DNA of 5,562 bases, taken from contig PUMC01000097.1 in assembly GCA_003552425.1 (NCBI GenBank), positions 1-5,562 on the forward strand, read 5' to 3'. Shown one piece after another: positions 1 to 5,562 of the stretch. The notes below the pieces were generated by a model. The model worked only from the letters and a program-made list of their open reading frames with translations, was not told where the DNA came from and made no database searches. This DNA comes from Candidatus Acetothermia bacterium (lineage in GTDB: Bacteria; Bipolaricaulota; Bipolaricaulia; Bipolaricaulales; Bipolaricaulaceae). Position numbers and translations under genes: made by a program. Position 1 is the first letter of the stretch. Each line of letters starts with the position of its first letter.

Positions 1-84
1 CCGGTCGAGGATCCGCCCCTGAGTCGTATAACCCTCGTGAGAGTTTACTCCCTCAGTGCGACCGGCCGCACCCAAGGCTACCAC

Positions 85-102
85 GCCGGGGAGCTTCCCG
101 GC
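85..102. other. Short inverted repeat downstream of the beta-helix gene
   Basis: The arms GCCGGG (85-90) and CCCGGC (97-102) are perfectly complementary around a 6-nt loop. The repeat lies about 30 bp beyond the stop codon of the minus-strand beta-helix gene, where a terminator could sit. On the minus strand no T-run follows the stem, so an intrinsic terminator is not well supported. The rest of 1-129 shows no coding or RNA signal that I can support. Confidence 0.3.
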
Positions 103-129
103 TACCTCTCGTTTGCGGTGCTCTGAGCA

Positions 130-1198
130 TTACCGCCGCCGGTCAAGTTCGCCGCCCTCTTCGGTGAACAGGAACGCCAGGTCCTCTGGACAGAAGTCGC
201 CGTCGGCGTTGTCTCCGCCTGTGTTGCCCCCGCCGGTGACGTGACCAGCAAACAGCTCATCGATGGCGAAGCAAGGCCGCTCAACAAGGGCCATCCCATA
301 GCTTCCGTTGTCGATGATCTTGTTCTTCTGCAGCGTGGCTTGTGCTCCTCGCCGAAGCGTGAGCCCGTTCCTGCTGTTTTCAGAGATCGTGCAGTCAGCT
401 ATCACGACCCGTGGCGCACCCCAAAGCTGGATTCCATCCCGCTTGTTCCCGGCGATTGTGGAGTCGTTGATCGTGGCTTGCGCCAATCTACCAACGACGA
501 TGCCAGAAAGCCCGTTCTCGATGATTGTGCACCCGGTGACATCCACTCTCGCACGCTGCACCATGAAAACGCGGCTCCCTGCGTTGTCGACAATCCTACA
601 ATCGAGGATCTCTGCCTGCGCCTCATCGCCGAGCGCAATCCCAGACCACTCGTCGCTCACGCCGTTGCCTGAGATGTCGCACTCGATGCTGGCGATCTGC
701 GCGTTCTGGACGGCCAAAACCCCATGCCAAGAGTTGTCCGCGATCGTTGACTCGAAGATCGTGATCTGGGCATCGTCAATGACTGCCACACCATGGCGCG
801 CGTTCGCAGAGATGGTGCACTGAACAACCCGCACTTCAGAAGTGTCCTTGGCAATGAGCCCGTAGCCGCCGAATCCCATGCCAGCCATCAGCGTCAGGCC
901 TTCGATCGTGACCATCTCCGCCGGCTGCTGAACACAGACAACGGGCTGTTCCGCTCCCTCACGGCCCACCGTAAGCCCCTGGATGGTAGTCCTATTGCCA
1001 CCTTAGTCCTCGCAGAGTGAGCGACTTGGCTATAACGATGTTCTCCCGCCACTCCCCAGCCACCAGGCAGATCACCGCGCCCTCGGGGACGGCATCGATC
1101 GCCGCTTGAATGGACTCGCCTGGCTGAACGGTGATTGTGCACGCCTCGGCCAGTGCACAGAGGCTGCCGGTCAACAGAACAGCGGCAACTGTTACCGT
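130..1198 (-). pseudogene. Secreted right-handed parallel beta-helix protein, 5'-truncated and frameshifted
   Basis: Two minus-strand reading frames together make one protein of about 355 residues. The upstream part (to about 1007) has a hydrophobic signal-like stretch (VAAVLLTGSLCALAEA). It then reads TITVQPGESIQAAIDAVPEG...ENIVIAKSLTLRG, the usual opening of NosD/pectate-lyase-like beta-helix proteins. The frame then hits a TAG at 992-994. The other frame, open from 1002 down to the TAA at 130-132, continues with GGNRTTIQGLTV and then about eight imperfect coil repeats of 22-24 residues with the core (S/T)TI..N...GI. The C-terminus is acidic (TEEGGE) and preceded by a glycine-rich VTGGGNTGG segment. 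The two frames join at 1003-1006, where one extra base (or two missing) explains the break. No start codon is visible: upstream in frame there is a TGA at 1199-1201, already in the insertion sequence. The protein probably acted outside the cytoplasm; its substrate is unknown. The fold call is firm. Loss of function is inferred. Confidence 0.8.
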
Positions 1199-1199
1199 T

Positions 1200-1240
1200 C
1201 AAGAAACATGACCCCCCTCGCGGTCAGGAAACATGCGCCC
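1200..1240. repeat. Paired direct repeats at the IS left end
   Basis: CAAGAAACATGACCCC (1200-1215) recurs as CAGGAAACATGCGCCC (1225-1240), 13 of 16 bases alike with a 25-bp period. IS21-family elements carry repeated sequences inside their ends that serve as transposase binding sites, so these are candidate IstA sites. A looser third echo, AGAAGTGACCCCC, starts at 1307. Confidence 0.55.
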
Positions 1241-1255
1241 ACCCTGGGAGGGGTG
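1240..1255. promoter_or_regulatory. Palindrome A in the istA leader (CACCC-TGGGAG-GGGTG)
   Basis: The 5-bp arms CACCC and GGGTG flank the loop TGGGAG. A second palindrome with the identical loop lies 57 bp downstream. It could be a protein binding site in the IS end or an RNA hairpin in the istA leader; the sequence does not decide between them. Confidence 0.4.
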
Positions 1256-1293
1256 AACGGATGACTTGCGCTCCTCGTTGCTGGGGAGGACAA

Positions 1294-1315
1294 GGTCACT
1301 TTGGGAGAAGTGACC
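1294..1315. promoter_or_regulatory. Palindrome B in the istA leader (GGTCACTT-TGGGAG-AAGTGACC)
   Basis: Perfect 8-bp arms flank the same TGGGAG loop as palindrome A. The inner pairs differ from palindrome A in a compensated way (CC/GG there, TT/AA here), so the dyad is conserved although its sequence is not. It ends 7 bp before the istA Shine-Dalgarno sequence (AAGGAGGA, 1323-1330). Translation control or transposase binding are both plausible inferences. Confidence 0.45.
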
Positions 1316-1339
1316 CCCTGGCAAGGAGGAGATCCAGAG

Positions 1340-2818
1340 GTGATCTCGATGGGCACGTCTCTGAGCGTCAAGGCACTGCACGAGGAAGGGGTGCCGAACA
1401 AGGAGGTGGCTCGCCGGTTGGGGATCGACGTCCGCACGGTGCGGGCGTATCTCCGGAAGATCGAGGGAGGTATGACCGAGCCTGCTCGAGCAGCGGTACC
1501 GCGCAAGCTGGATCGGTTTGCTGAGGTGATCGAGTCCAAGGTGTTGCAGGGGCTCACGGCGGTACAGATCCACCAGGATCTGTGTCGGGAGGACGGGTTC
1601 AGTGCGTCCTACCCCACGGTGCGGCGCTGGGTGCGTGACCTGAGGAAGGACGAGCTCGAGGTGTACTGCCGGATGCGGTACGCGCCAGGCGAAGAGGCAC
1701 AGATCGACTTCGGGGAACTTGGGCGCCTGGCGGACAGCGGCAGGCAACGCAAGGTGTACCTCTTTGTGATGACCCTCTGCTGGAGCCGCTACGCCTACTA
1801 CGACCTGGTCACTGACCAGCGCGTGGAGACGTTCTTGCGGTTGATCCGCAGCGCGTTCGAGTTCTTCGGCAGGGCGCCTGGACGGATCAAGCCGGACAAT
1901 CTACGGTCGGCGGTGATCATCGACCGGCTGGGACAGCGCTACTACCAGGAGGAGTTCTTCCGGTTCGCACAGCACTACGGGACGGTTCCCGACGTTGCAC
2001 GACCACGGACCCCGACGGACAAGGGACGTACCGAGCGGGACATCGGCTACGCCAAGGGCAACTGGTGGCGAGGCAGGCAGTTCGGGAGCGTCGAGGAGGC
2101 AAGGGCGGACCTCTTCCGGTGGCGGGATGAGGTGGCCAACGTGCGGGTGCACGGGACGACGCGCCGCAGGCCCTGCGATCTCTTTGCCGAAGAAGGCAAG
2201 CATCTTCTCGCCCTGCCCGAGGAGCGCTACGAATTAGGGGACTGGGGCGTCTACAAGGTGCGCAAAGACTGTCACATCCATGTGAGGAGGAACTACTACT
2301 CGGTGCCGCACAGCCTGGTGGGCACCAAGGTCCTGGTCCGGCTCACTGGCGAGGAACTCACCGTGTTCGCCAGAGGTAGCGAAGTCGCTCGGCATCCTAG
2401 GGCAACCGGCGAGGGAGAGGACGTGACCGACCCGACGCACTACCCGGTGACCAAGCGGGTGAGCAGCCAAGAGGTGCATCGTCGCCGTGTGGCGGTCGTC
2501 CGTGAGGCCGGCGGGCACAGTGCCCGCTTTCTCCACGAGCTGCGCCGTGGGCCGTGGGTGTTCGGAGAACAATTGGCCAGGCTCAGCCGACTCGTCGAGC
2601 AACATGGTGCTGAGGCCTTCGACCGGGCCTGCGAGCGGGCGCTCTTCTTCGGGGCAACGGATGGGGCAGGCAGGATCGAGAGGATCCTCGAGGGAGGCCT
2701 GGACAGACTGCCTCTCCCTGGGCAGCGCGATCGCAGGGTACAGGATGAGCGACGGGACTTTGGCCGATCGCTCCAGGAGTACGCGGCTCTCCTGGAGAAC
2801 ATGGAGGTGGCGGCATGA
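1340..2818 (+). CDS. istA: IS21-family transposase IstA
   Basis: This 492-residue protein carries out strand cleavage and joining for the insertion sequence. An N-terminal helix-turn-helix (about residues 10-40, SVKALHEEGVPNKEVARRLG...TVRAYLRK) is followed by a second winged-helix-like DNA-binding part (about 65-105, ending YPTVRRWVRDLR). The RNase H-fold rve domain has the full DDE set: D123 in QIDFGE, D186 in IKPDNLRSAV and E232 in KGRTERDIGYAKGNWW. The C-terminal beta-barrel-like part contains NYYSVPHSLVGTKVLVRL, typical of IstA. I choose the GTG at 1340 because AAGGAGGA (1323-1330) sits 9 nt upstream; the ATG at 1349 is an alternative. The frame is open back to a TTG at 1301, but that start would lie inside palindrome B and has a poorly spaced ribosome site. 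The length is normal and no break is seen, so the protein should be intact. The stop overlaps the istB start. Confidence 0.93.
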   Translation: MISMGTSLSVKALHEEGVPNKEVARRLGIDVRTVRAYLRKIEGGMTEPARAAVPRKLDRFAEVIESKVLQGLTAVQIHQDLCREDGFSASYPTVRRWVRDLRKDELEVYCRMRYAPGEEAQIDFGELGRLADSGRQRKVYLFVMTLCWSRYAYYDLVTDQRVETFLRLIRSAFEFFGRAPGRIKPDNLRSAVIIDRLGQRYYQEEFFRFAQHYGTVPDVARPRTPTDKGRTERDIGYAKGNWWRGRQFGSVEEARADLFRWRDEVANVRVHGTTRRRPCDLFAEEGKHLLALPEERYELGDWGVYKVRKDCHIHVRRNYYSVPHSLVGTKVLVRLTGEELTVFARGSEVARHPRATGEGEDVTDPTHYPVTKRVSSQEVHRRRVAVVREAGGHSARFLHELRRGPWVFGEQLARLSRLVEQHGAEAFDRACERALFFGATDGAGRIERILEGGLDRLPLPGQRDRRVQDERRDFGRSLQEYAALLENMEVAA

Positions 2819-3331
2819 GCACTTCCAGCCCACCGCTTGACACCCGACTCAGGCGCCTACGCTTAGGGTACATGGCACAGGCGTTCGAGGCACAGAACAC
2901 CGACTCCCTGTCCAACAACCACTCGTACCTCGAATTCTTGGAGGCCCTCGTCGACGGCGAGATCGCTGCCCGGGAGTCCAAGGCGTTGATGAAACGGATC
3001 AAGGCCGCACGTTTCCCCGTGTCCAAGACTCTGGAGGAGTTCAGCTTCAAGTTCCAGCCGAAGCTCGACGTCAAGCTGATCAAGACCCTTGCCACCTGTC
3101 AGTTCATCGAGCGGAAAGAAAACGTGATCTTCATCGGCCAGCCCGGAACTGGGAAGTCCCACCTGAGCGTTGCTCTGGGGATGAAGGCTTGCGAGGCTGA
3201 CTACAGCGTACGGTTCACCACGATCCAGGACCTTGCGGCCACCCTGCGGGCCTCGATGGCCGATCACACCACTGACGCATGCATCCAGGAGTTTGTCGAG
3301 CCGGATCTTGTGATCCTGGACGAACTCGGGT
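2815..3331 (+). pseudogene. istB: IS21-family helper ATPase IstB, 5' exon only, cut by a group II intron
   Basis: IstB is an AAA+ ATPase of the DnaC type that assembles on target DNA and stimulates IstA. Here 172 codons plus one base are present, of a usual length of about 250. The Walker A motif GQPGTGKS is at residues 108-115. The Walker B motif LVILDELG ends at residue 172, after which homology stops abruptly at the intron's GTGCG. The N-terminal IstB-specific helical domain (LRLGYMAQAFEAQ...YLEFLEALVDGEIAARESKALMKRIKAARFP) is complete. GGAGG (2803-2807) is 7 nt before the ATG, which overlaps the istA stop as ATGA, so translation is probably coupled. The expected continuation (a Tyr codon split T|AC, then sensor 1 and the lid) does not appear after the intron. 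The reading frame runs on through intron RNA to 3906, which would give a 363-residue hybrid unlikely to work. Confidence 0.88.
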
Positions 3332-3376
3332 GTGCGCCACGAAGTACCGCTACACCGGGTGGGATGAGGACCCACC

Positions 3377-3398
3377 CCCGGCCGCCGCAACGGCCGGG
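3377..3398 (+). ncRNA. Domain I stem-loop of the group II intron
   Basis: CCCGGCCG (3377-3384) pairs perfectly with CGGCCGGG (3391-3398) around the loop CCGCAA. An outer C-run and G-run (3371-3379 against 3406-3410) could extend the helix. It lies about 45 nt into the intron, where domain I begins. Assignment to a named substem is not possible by eye. Confidence 0.5.
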
Positions 3399-3466
3399 AG
3401 AAGCTGGGGGCAGTCCGGCTCCTGAGGTGAGGAGATCGGGCGGGAGCAGCCCCGACACCGTAGGGA

Positions 3467-3487
3467 CGACCCGCCGCCAGCGGGTCG
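3467..3487 (+). ncRNA. Domain I stem-loop with perfect 8-bp stem
   Basis: CGACCCGC (3467-3474) pairs with GCGGGTCG (3480-3487) around a 5-nt loop. It is part of the GC-rich fold upstream of the maturase gene and is most likely a substem of domain I. No other explanation for this non-coding stretch is seen. Confidence 0.5.
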
Positions 3488-3888
3488 GGCCCGCAAGCGA
3501 GGCAGAAAGGCGTAGAGTGATCGAACCAGTGGTTGAAGCCCCTCGACTCGTCACCAGCCCCGAAACTGGCGGCTATGGGCTGTTGTGGTGCTCGGTCGCC
3601 CTATCCTATGGCGACCGTCTTGTCCAGCCGGTAGCCGATCGGCTGGGTGAGGCCGCACGGCGTGTTGCGGTTGCTGTGCGGCGATGCCACACGGGTAAAG
3701 CTGGGCGCCGACCCTGCCAGCCGGTGGGCGGTGAACGTGGGAAGCGCTTCGACGGTGCCCAGAGATCCTGGGCAGGCGCACCGTCCGCTGTGGCTGTCGG
3801 AGCGTGGCGGAGCCGCCGTAGTACTCCGAGGTCGGGAGAGCCGGCCACATGGGGAAGGGCGGCAGCGAACGCGCAGCACGTTTGGGTG

Positions 3889-3896
3889 GGAGGAGG
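3889..3896 (+). promoter_or_regulatory. Ribosome binding site that fixes the maturase start
   Basis: GGAGGAGG ends 6 nt before the GTG at 3903. It favours that start over the in-frame ATG at 3849, which lies in sequence that reads as intron RNA and lacks such a site. The protein beginning VNTGAP also matches the usual start of related intron-encoded proteins. Confidence 0.6.
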
Positions 3897-3902
3897 ACGC
3901 TG

Positions 3903-5401
3903 GTGAACACCGGCGCACCGAACCTCAGCCTCGAGGAGGCAAAGGAACGGGTACTCCACGTCCAATGTAAGCTGCACGGATGGGCATCGACGGATGCCGA
4001 GCGGAGCTTCCACGATCTGTGGAACCTTGTCTGTGATCCGGCCACGCTGTTGGTGGCCTGGTCACGGGTGAGCCAGAATTGAGGATCCCGGACAGCCGGA
4101 ACCGATGCCTTCACGCGCTACCACGTCGAGCACCGTTACGGCGTGGAGCGGTTCCTTCGGGAACTGCGCGGCGAGTTGAAGGAGCATCGGTTTCGCCCAA
4201 GGCCGGTGCGAGAGCGTCGGATTCCCAAGTCAGGCGGCAGCATGCGCTATCTTGGCATCCCCACGCTCAAGGATCGGGTTGTCCAGATGGCCCTGAAGCT
4301 TGTCTTGGAGCCGATCTTCGAAGCCGACTTCTATCCCTCAAGCTACGGTTACCGACCCAGTCGTAGGGCCCAGGACGCGATCGCCGAGGTTGTCCACTTC
4401 ACGCGCCCCACTTCGAACTACGAGTGGGTGATCGAAACGGACATCGAGGCGTGCTTCGACCGCCTGCACCACCCCCAGATCCTCGGGGAGGTGCGACGAC
4501 GGATCGGAGACAAACGCGTTCTTCGACTCTTACGCTCGCTTCTCAAGGCCGGAGTCATGCAGGAGACAGGTCAGCTTAAGCAGACGGTGACAGGTACGCC
4601 ACAGGGCGGGATCATCTCACCTCTACTTGCAAACATCGCCCTATCCGCGCTGGACCGCAAGTACCAGGCGGACTGGCAGGCGATGAGCCGCTATCCGGGG
4701 CTACGCCAGTACCTGCGACGCCAGGGGCATCCAACCTACCGGTTGTGCCGGTTTGCGGATGACCTCATCGTCCTCGTCCATGGGACGCGACAGCAGGCTG
4801 AGGCGCTGCTTGCGGAACTCCGCAGGCGGGTGGAGGCACTCGGTCTTCAGTTGAAGCCCGAGAAGACTGGCATCACCCACATCGACGAGGGCTTCCGCTT
4901 CCTTGGCCAGCGGATCATCCGCCTGCCGAGGGGGGCAAGCATGTCGTCTACACCTTGGTCTCTGACGAGGCTCTTTCCTCTGTCAAGCGCAAGGTGAAGG
5001 ACCTCACGGGGCGGTCTCTGGAGCTGTCCGAGCTGCTGTTGGCGCTGAACCCCGTTCTTCGGGGTTGGGCTGCCTACTTCCGGTATGCGGCGGCAAAGCG
5101 GACTTTCTCCTACCTAGGCTGGTATGCCTGGTGGCGAGTGATCCGCTGGCTTCGTAAGAAGCACCCTCACATGACCTGGAAGCAGCTTCGGCGCCAGTAC
5201 TTCGGCAAGAACGGCATCCAGGCTGGCGGGATCACGCTCTACAACCCGGCCACGATGCACGCAAAGCGCTATAGCTACCGGGGGGCGCAGATTTCGACCC
5301 CGTGGAATGAGGCAACAGTCGATCCCACAGGTGCGCGCTTTCGGCGCACCTCTCACGACGACCCAGACTTTCTTGATCGCCTCGAGGAGTCGCTCGGATG
5401 A
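3903..5401 (+). pseudogene. ltrA: Group II intron reverse transcriptase/maturase, broken by a nonsense codon and a frameshift
   Basis: If repaired, this would be a protein of about 499 residues that helps the intron splice and copies it into DNA. Counting through the breaks, the RT fingers/palm include YGYRPSRRAQDAIAEV, motif A with D180 (ETDIEACFD), PQGG at 233-236 and the catalytic FADD at 284-287, a variant of the usual YADD. The thumb/maturase domain X follows (LNPVLRGWAAYFRYAAAKRTFSYLGWYAWWRV). The C-terminus (NPATMHAKRYSYRGAQISTPW...) shows no HNH endonuclease cysteines. Break 1 is a TGA at 4080-4082, where relatives have Lys or Arg in an N-(K/R)-G-x-R-T-A-G context; the same frame resumes at once with GSRTAGTDAFTRYHVEHRYG. 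Break 2 is at the six Gs 4930-4935: a seventh G would give RGGKHVVYTLVSDE and join the last 150 residues. Other genes here stop at TGA, so recoding is unlikely. The symbol follows the lactococcal family name only. Confidence 0.9.
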
Positions 5402-5432
5402 TCAGCGAAACCCAACCGCACGTGCTCGCGGA

Positions 5433-5466
5433 GAGCCGGATGCGCGGAGACGTGCACGTCCGGTTC
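5433..5466 (+). ncRNA. Group II intron domain V, catalytic hairpin
   Basis: All 34 nt fit the canonical form: an 8-bp lower stem (GAGCCGGA with TCCGGTTC, one G-U), a 2-nt bulge CG at 5457-5458, a 6-bp upper stem and a GAGA tetraloop at 5447-5450. The catalytic triad AGC is at 5434-5436. This element binds the metal ions of splicing. No damaging change is visible. It lies 31 nt after the maturase stop codon. Confidence 0.95.
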
Positions 5467-5469
5467 GGT

Positions 5470-5530
5470 GAGCGGGCCGGGGAGACGTACCGTCGGAAAC
5501 GTCGGCAACGCGCTCCGGTCCGACTTCTAC
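5470..5530 (+). ncRNA. Group II intron domain VI with branch-point adenosine
   Basis: The stem 5473-5482 pairs with 5513-5522 (CGGGCCGGGG with CTCCGGTCCG, including G-U pairs). It continues below the bulged A5523 with 5470-5472 against 5524-5526. A5523 is 8 nt from the 3' end, the standard position of the lariat branch point. The tail CTAC ends with the expected AC at 5530. The apical part folds as CCGTCG-GAAA-CGTCGG, a GNRA-capped hairpin with one T-T mismatch. These features place the 3' splice site after 5530. Confidence 0.88.
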
Positions 5531-5562
5531 GTCGTGATGTGCCGCACCGAACAGCAGGCCCA
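5531..5562 (+). CDS. Partial reverse transcriptase of a second group II intron (3' flank)
   Basis: Only 10 codons are visible before the window ends: VVMCRTEQQA. In group II intron reverse transcriptases the catalytic motif is commonly followed by such a stretch (pattern YADD-F-VVMCRTE..A), so this looks like the sequence directly after a YADDF motif. Frame 1 is used; the other two plus-strand frames give a stop or RDVPHRTAGP, neither fitting IstB. The first intron would then sit between the Phe and Val codons of another intron's RT gene. The fragment is short, so the call rests on family recognition alone. Confidence 0.5.

Larger units (their letters stand above)
1190..3331 (+). mobile_element. 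IS21-family insertion sequence, left end plus istA and the 5' part of istB
   Basis: The istA-istB pair with a 4-bp overlap defines an IS21-family element, a cut-and-paste system in which IstA is the DDE transposase and IstB an AAA+ helper. The left end is placed at the TG of TGTTACCGTTCAAGAAACAT (1190) because IS21-family ends usually begin with TG and because the beta-helix reading frame stops making sense here. The exact base could lie anywhere from 1190 to 1200. The right end and any target duplication are not visible: istB is interrupted at 3331 by a group II intron and does not resume before the window ends. The element lies antiparallel to the gene it disrupts. Confidence 0.8.
3332..5530 (+). 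mobile_element. Bacterial group II intron, 2.2 kb, both boundaries visible
   Basis: The element starts with GTGCGCC, matching the group II 5' consensus GTGYG, exactly where IstB homology ends. It finishes with a canonical domain V and a domain VI whose bulged A (5523) is 8 nt from the terminal AC. Positions 3332-3902 carry no gene. They hold GC-rich stems fitting the domain I-III scaffold: 3377-3384/3391-3398, 3467-3474/3480-3487 and 3652-3658/3676-3682, all perfect. Domain IV holds the reverse transcriptase gene. Such introns self-splice as lariat RNA with maturase help and retrohome into DNA. The RNA core looks sound, but the encoded protein is broken. The two flanks do not belong to one gene, so the copy may be a recombinant or an assembly chimera. 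Confidence 0.92.

Noticed and set aside
85..102. Intrinsic terminator for the minus-strand gene
   Set aside because: The stem is good, but no T-tract follows on the minus strand, so it is listed only as an inverted repeat.
308..823. 171-residue plus-strand ORF over the beta-helix gene
   Set aside because: It is an antisense shadow; the minus strand carries the clear repeat-based protein.
130..969. Tandem DNA repeats or a CRISPR-like array
   Set aside because: The periodicity is at protein level (22-24-residue beta-helix coils) with diverged DNA; there are no identical repeats with unique spacers.
1301..1339. TTG start of istA at 1301
   Set aside because: It falls inside palindrome B with a poorly spaced ribosome site, whereas AAGGAGGA sits correctly before the GTG at 1340.
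2234..2833. 199-residue minus-strand ORF opposite istA
   Set aside because: It mirrors the istA coding frame, has no recognisable domain and lacks a plausible own context.
3332..3906. A 3' extension of istB giving a 363-residue protein
   Set aside because: After residue 172 it translates group II intron RNA structure (low-complexity Arg/Gly/Pro-rich), with no IstB homology; the open frame reflects high GC.
4080..4082. TGA read as an amino acid (code change or selenocysteine)
   Set aside because: istA and the maturase itself end with TGA, and no selenocysteine-type context or Cys-equivalent position is seen; relatives have Lys/Arg here.
4079..4366. 95-residue ORF at the start of the RT region
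   Set aside because: It is out of frame with the conserved RT sequence; the RT frame is clear on both sides of the TGA.

Overview
This GC-rich bacterial window is a mobile-element scrap yard. A decayed surface-type gene is cut by an IS21-family insertion sequence, and that insertion sequence is cut in turn by a bacterial group II intron. The host cannot be named from sequence alone. The Ser/Thr-Ile-x-x-Asn beta-helix repeats and the C-terminal pattern VTGGGNTG...FCPEDL.FL.TEEGGE resemble beta-helix families I associate with uncultured Bipolaricaulota/Acetothermia-like bacteria; this is recollection and low-confidence inference.

Layout. (1) 1-129 holds no gene that I can support, only a short inverted repeat. 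(2) 130 to about 1198, minus strand: a secreted right-handed beta-helix protein gene. It lacks a start codon because the insertion sequence begins at its 5' end, and it carries a frameshift near 1003-1006. (3) About 1190-3331: the left part of an IS21-family element, with repeated end motifs, two matching palindromes in the leader, a complete istA transposase (D123, D186, E232) and the first 172 codons of the istB ATPase helper in an ATGA overlap. (4) 3332-5530: a 2.2 kb group II intron starting GTGCG directly after the istB Walker B motif. It ends with a textbook domain V (GAGA tetraloop, AGC triad) and a domain VI with a bulged adenosine 8 nt from the 3' end. Its reverse transcriptase/maturase gene (3903-5401) is broken by an in-frame TGA and a one-base frameshift in a G run. 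(5) 5531-5562: the 3' flank does not continue istB; it reads VVMCRTEQQA, which looks like the region just after the YADD motif of another group II intron reverse transcriptase.

The most interesting point is the mismatch of the two intron flanks: 5' exon in istB, 3' exon apparently in a different intron's RT gene. Either two intron copies recombined, one of them nested in another intron, or a repeat-driven assembly join created the contig. As it stands, splicing would not restore IstB, and the broken maturase means that this copy would need help in trans.
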